Source of the DNA: Pantoea phytobeneficialis
GTDB taxonomy: Bacteria > Pseudomonadota > Gammaproteobacteria > Enterobacterales > Enterobacteriaceae
Assembly: GCF_009728735.1 (NCBI RefSeq)
Contig: NZ_CP024637.1
Coordinates: forward strand, 504,341 to 568,340
Direction: 5' to 3'
DNA: 64,000 nt
Below the pieces are notes generated by a model that was not told where the DNA came from, searched no databases, and saw only the letters and a program-made list of their open reading frames with translations. Made by a program: the position numbers and the translations under genes. How positions within the stretch are numbered: position 1 is the stretch's first letter; the number at the start of each line of letters is the position of its first letter. Shown one piece after another: positions 63,466 to 64,000 of the stretch.

Positions 63466-64000
63466 ATGTCTCGCTTTGAAAACTATCGCCATGCCTTTGC
63501 CAATGCCCACTTAACCCGTTCTGCCAGCGGTGTGCTGGAAGTTAAGTTTCACACGGACGGCGGCGCGTTACTGTTCAACGGCCACACCCACGAAGAATTT
63601 GTCGAGTTGTTCCATCAGATTGGTGCCGACCCGGACAACCGCATCGTGATCCTGACGGGCTCAGGTGAGGCGTTTATGGAAAGCATCAGCCCGGAAGGCT
63701 TTGATTTCTTTACGCCACGCGGCTACGACAAAATTTACCGCGAAGGGAAGAAAGTCTTGATGAACTTGCTCGATATTGAAGTCCCGGTGATCGCTGCACT
63801 GAACGGCCCGGTTCGCCTGCATTCCGAATATGTATTGCTGGCGGATATGGTCCTGGCAACGCCGGATACGGTGTTTCAGGATAAGCCGCACTTCGAATTC
63901 GGTATCGTTCCCGGCGATGGCGTTAACCTGTTATGGCCAGAAGTTATCGGTAGCGTACGTGGTCGTTATTTCCTGCTCACACGTCAGGAACTGGACGCGA
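63466..64000 (+). CDS. Crotonase-family hydrolase resembling 6-oxocamphor hydrolase (3' end outside window)
   Basis: 178 residues are visible. The fold is enoyl-CoA hydratase/isomerase, but the sequence is closest, from memory, to 6-oxocamphor hydrolase of Rhodococcus, a C-C hydrolase of cyclic beta-diketones. Its three catalytic residues (H122, H145, D154 there) correspond here to H119 (GPVRLHSE), H142 (KPHFEFG) and D151 (VPGDG), with identical spacing of 23 and 9 residues. The C-terminal part visible (GRYFLLTRQELDA) also matches. ATG at 63466 is preceded by AAAAGGA. In the same direction as the glutathione-transferase-like gene. Confidence 0.8.
   Translation, partial: MSRFENYRHAFANAHLTRSASGVLEVKFHTDGGALLFNGHTHEEFVELFHQIGADPDNRIVILTGSGEAFMESISPEGFDFFTPRGYDKIYREGKKVLMNLLDIEVPVIAALNGPVRLHSEYVLLADMVLATPDTVFQDKPHFEFGIVPGDGVNLLWPEVIGSVRGRYFLLTRQELDA

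Noticed and set aside
1..64000. Insertion sequences, prophage, CRISPR arrays, tRNA or rRNA genes
   Set aside because: No transposase, integrase, phage structural protein, regular spacer array or tRNA cloverleaf was recognised by reading. A tRNA or small-RNA scan could still find items that I cannot see by eye.

Overview
The window is about 64 kb of chromosome from a moderately GC-rich member of the Enterobacterales. The best guess is Pantoea or a close relative of the Erwinia/Pantoea group. Reasons: a trehalose treY-glgX block, a three-subunit Tat/cytochrome c gluconate 2-dehydrogenase in the gene order I recall from Pantoea (Erwinia) cypripedii, ArnT, and many catabolic operons paired with LysR regulators. 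About a dozen copies of one short palindromic repeat (core GCGCGATAAATCGCGCCGCTAC) sit between genes. I see no rRNA, tRNA, CRISPR array, insertion sequence or phage gene. The species assignment is inference.

Layout. 1-2.6 kb: end of treY and glgX (trehalose/glycogen). 2.6-9 kb: LysR regulator with divergent SDR; a second SDR with a dihydroxyacetophenone-dioxygenase-like cupin, divergent from an ACS-family transporter; a small secreted SnoaL-like protein; an FMN alpha-hydroxyacid dehydrogenase. 9.2-13.5 kb: fetAB, a lone arnT, a FUSC-family membrane protein. 13.7-17.2 kb: a GPH sugar symporter overlapping a GH31 alpha-glycosidase. 17.2-22 kb: galBCD-type lower gallate/protocatechuate-4,5-cleavage genes with a DUF1932 dehydrogenase and a divergent LysR regulator carrying two DNA-binding domains.

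22.1-42.1 kb: a complete formate hydrogenlyase (FHL) island. fhlA and hypEDCBA lie on the minus strand; hycABCDEFGHI, hydN, fdhF, hypF and a nickel permease lie on the plus strand. Together they encode hydrogenase-3, its maturation, its formate dehydrogenase, its sigma-54 activator and nickel supply. FdhF carries cysteine at the residue that is selenocysteine in E. coli, so no selenium machinery should be needed. Sigma-54 promoters are visible before hypA and hycA, and a weaker one before hydN.

42.4-46.2 kb: gluconate 2-dehydrogenase operon. 46.3-49 kb: hcp-hcr with an NsrR-type operator. 49-50.3 kb: a YciI protein and a LysR regulator. 50.4-54.7 kb: an IclR regulator divergent from succinate-semialdehyde dehydrogenase, iron alcohol dehydrogenase and an AHL-lactonase-type hydrolase. 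This matches the Agrobacterium blcR-blcABC (attJ-attKLM) gamma-butyrolactone module and is followed by a clear terminator. 55-60.8 kb: an AAHS transporter, an OprB porin, an M20 amidohydrolase and an MHS transporter. 60.9-64 kb: two LysR regulators, a glutathione-transferase-like protein and the start of a crotonase that keeps the catalytic residues of 6-oxocamphor hydrolase; this last gene runs off the window.

The most interesting items are the selenium-free FHL island, the blc-like lactone operon with its 18-bp perfect palindrome, the double-HTH LysR protein, the gallate module without a visible ring-cleavage dioxygenase, and the repeat family that abuts stop codons.
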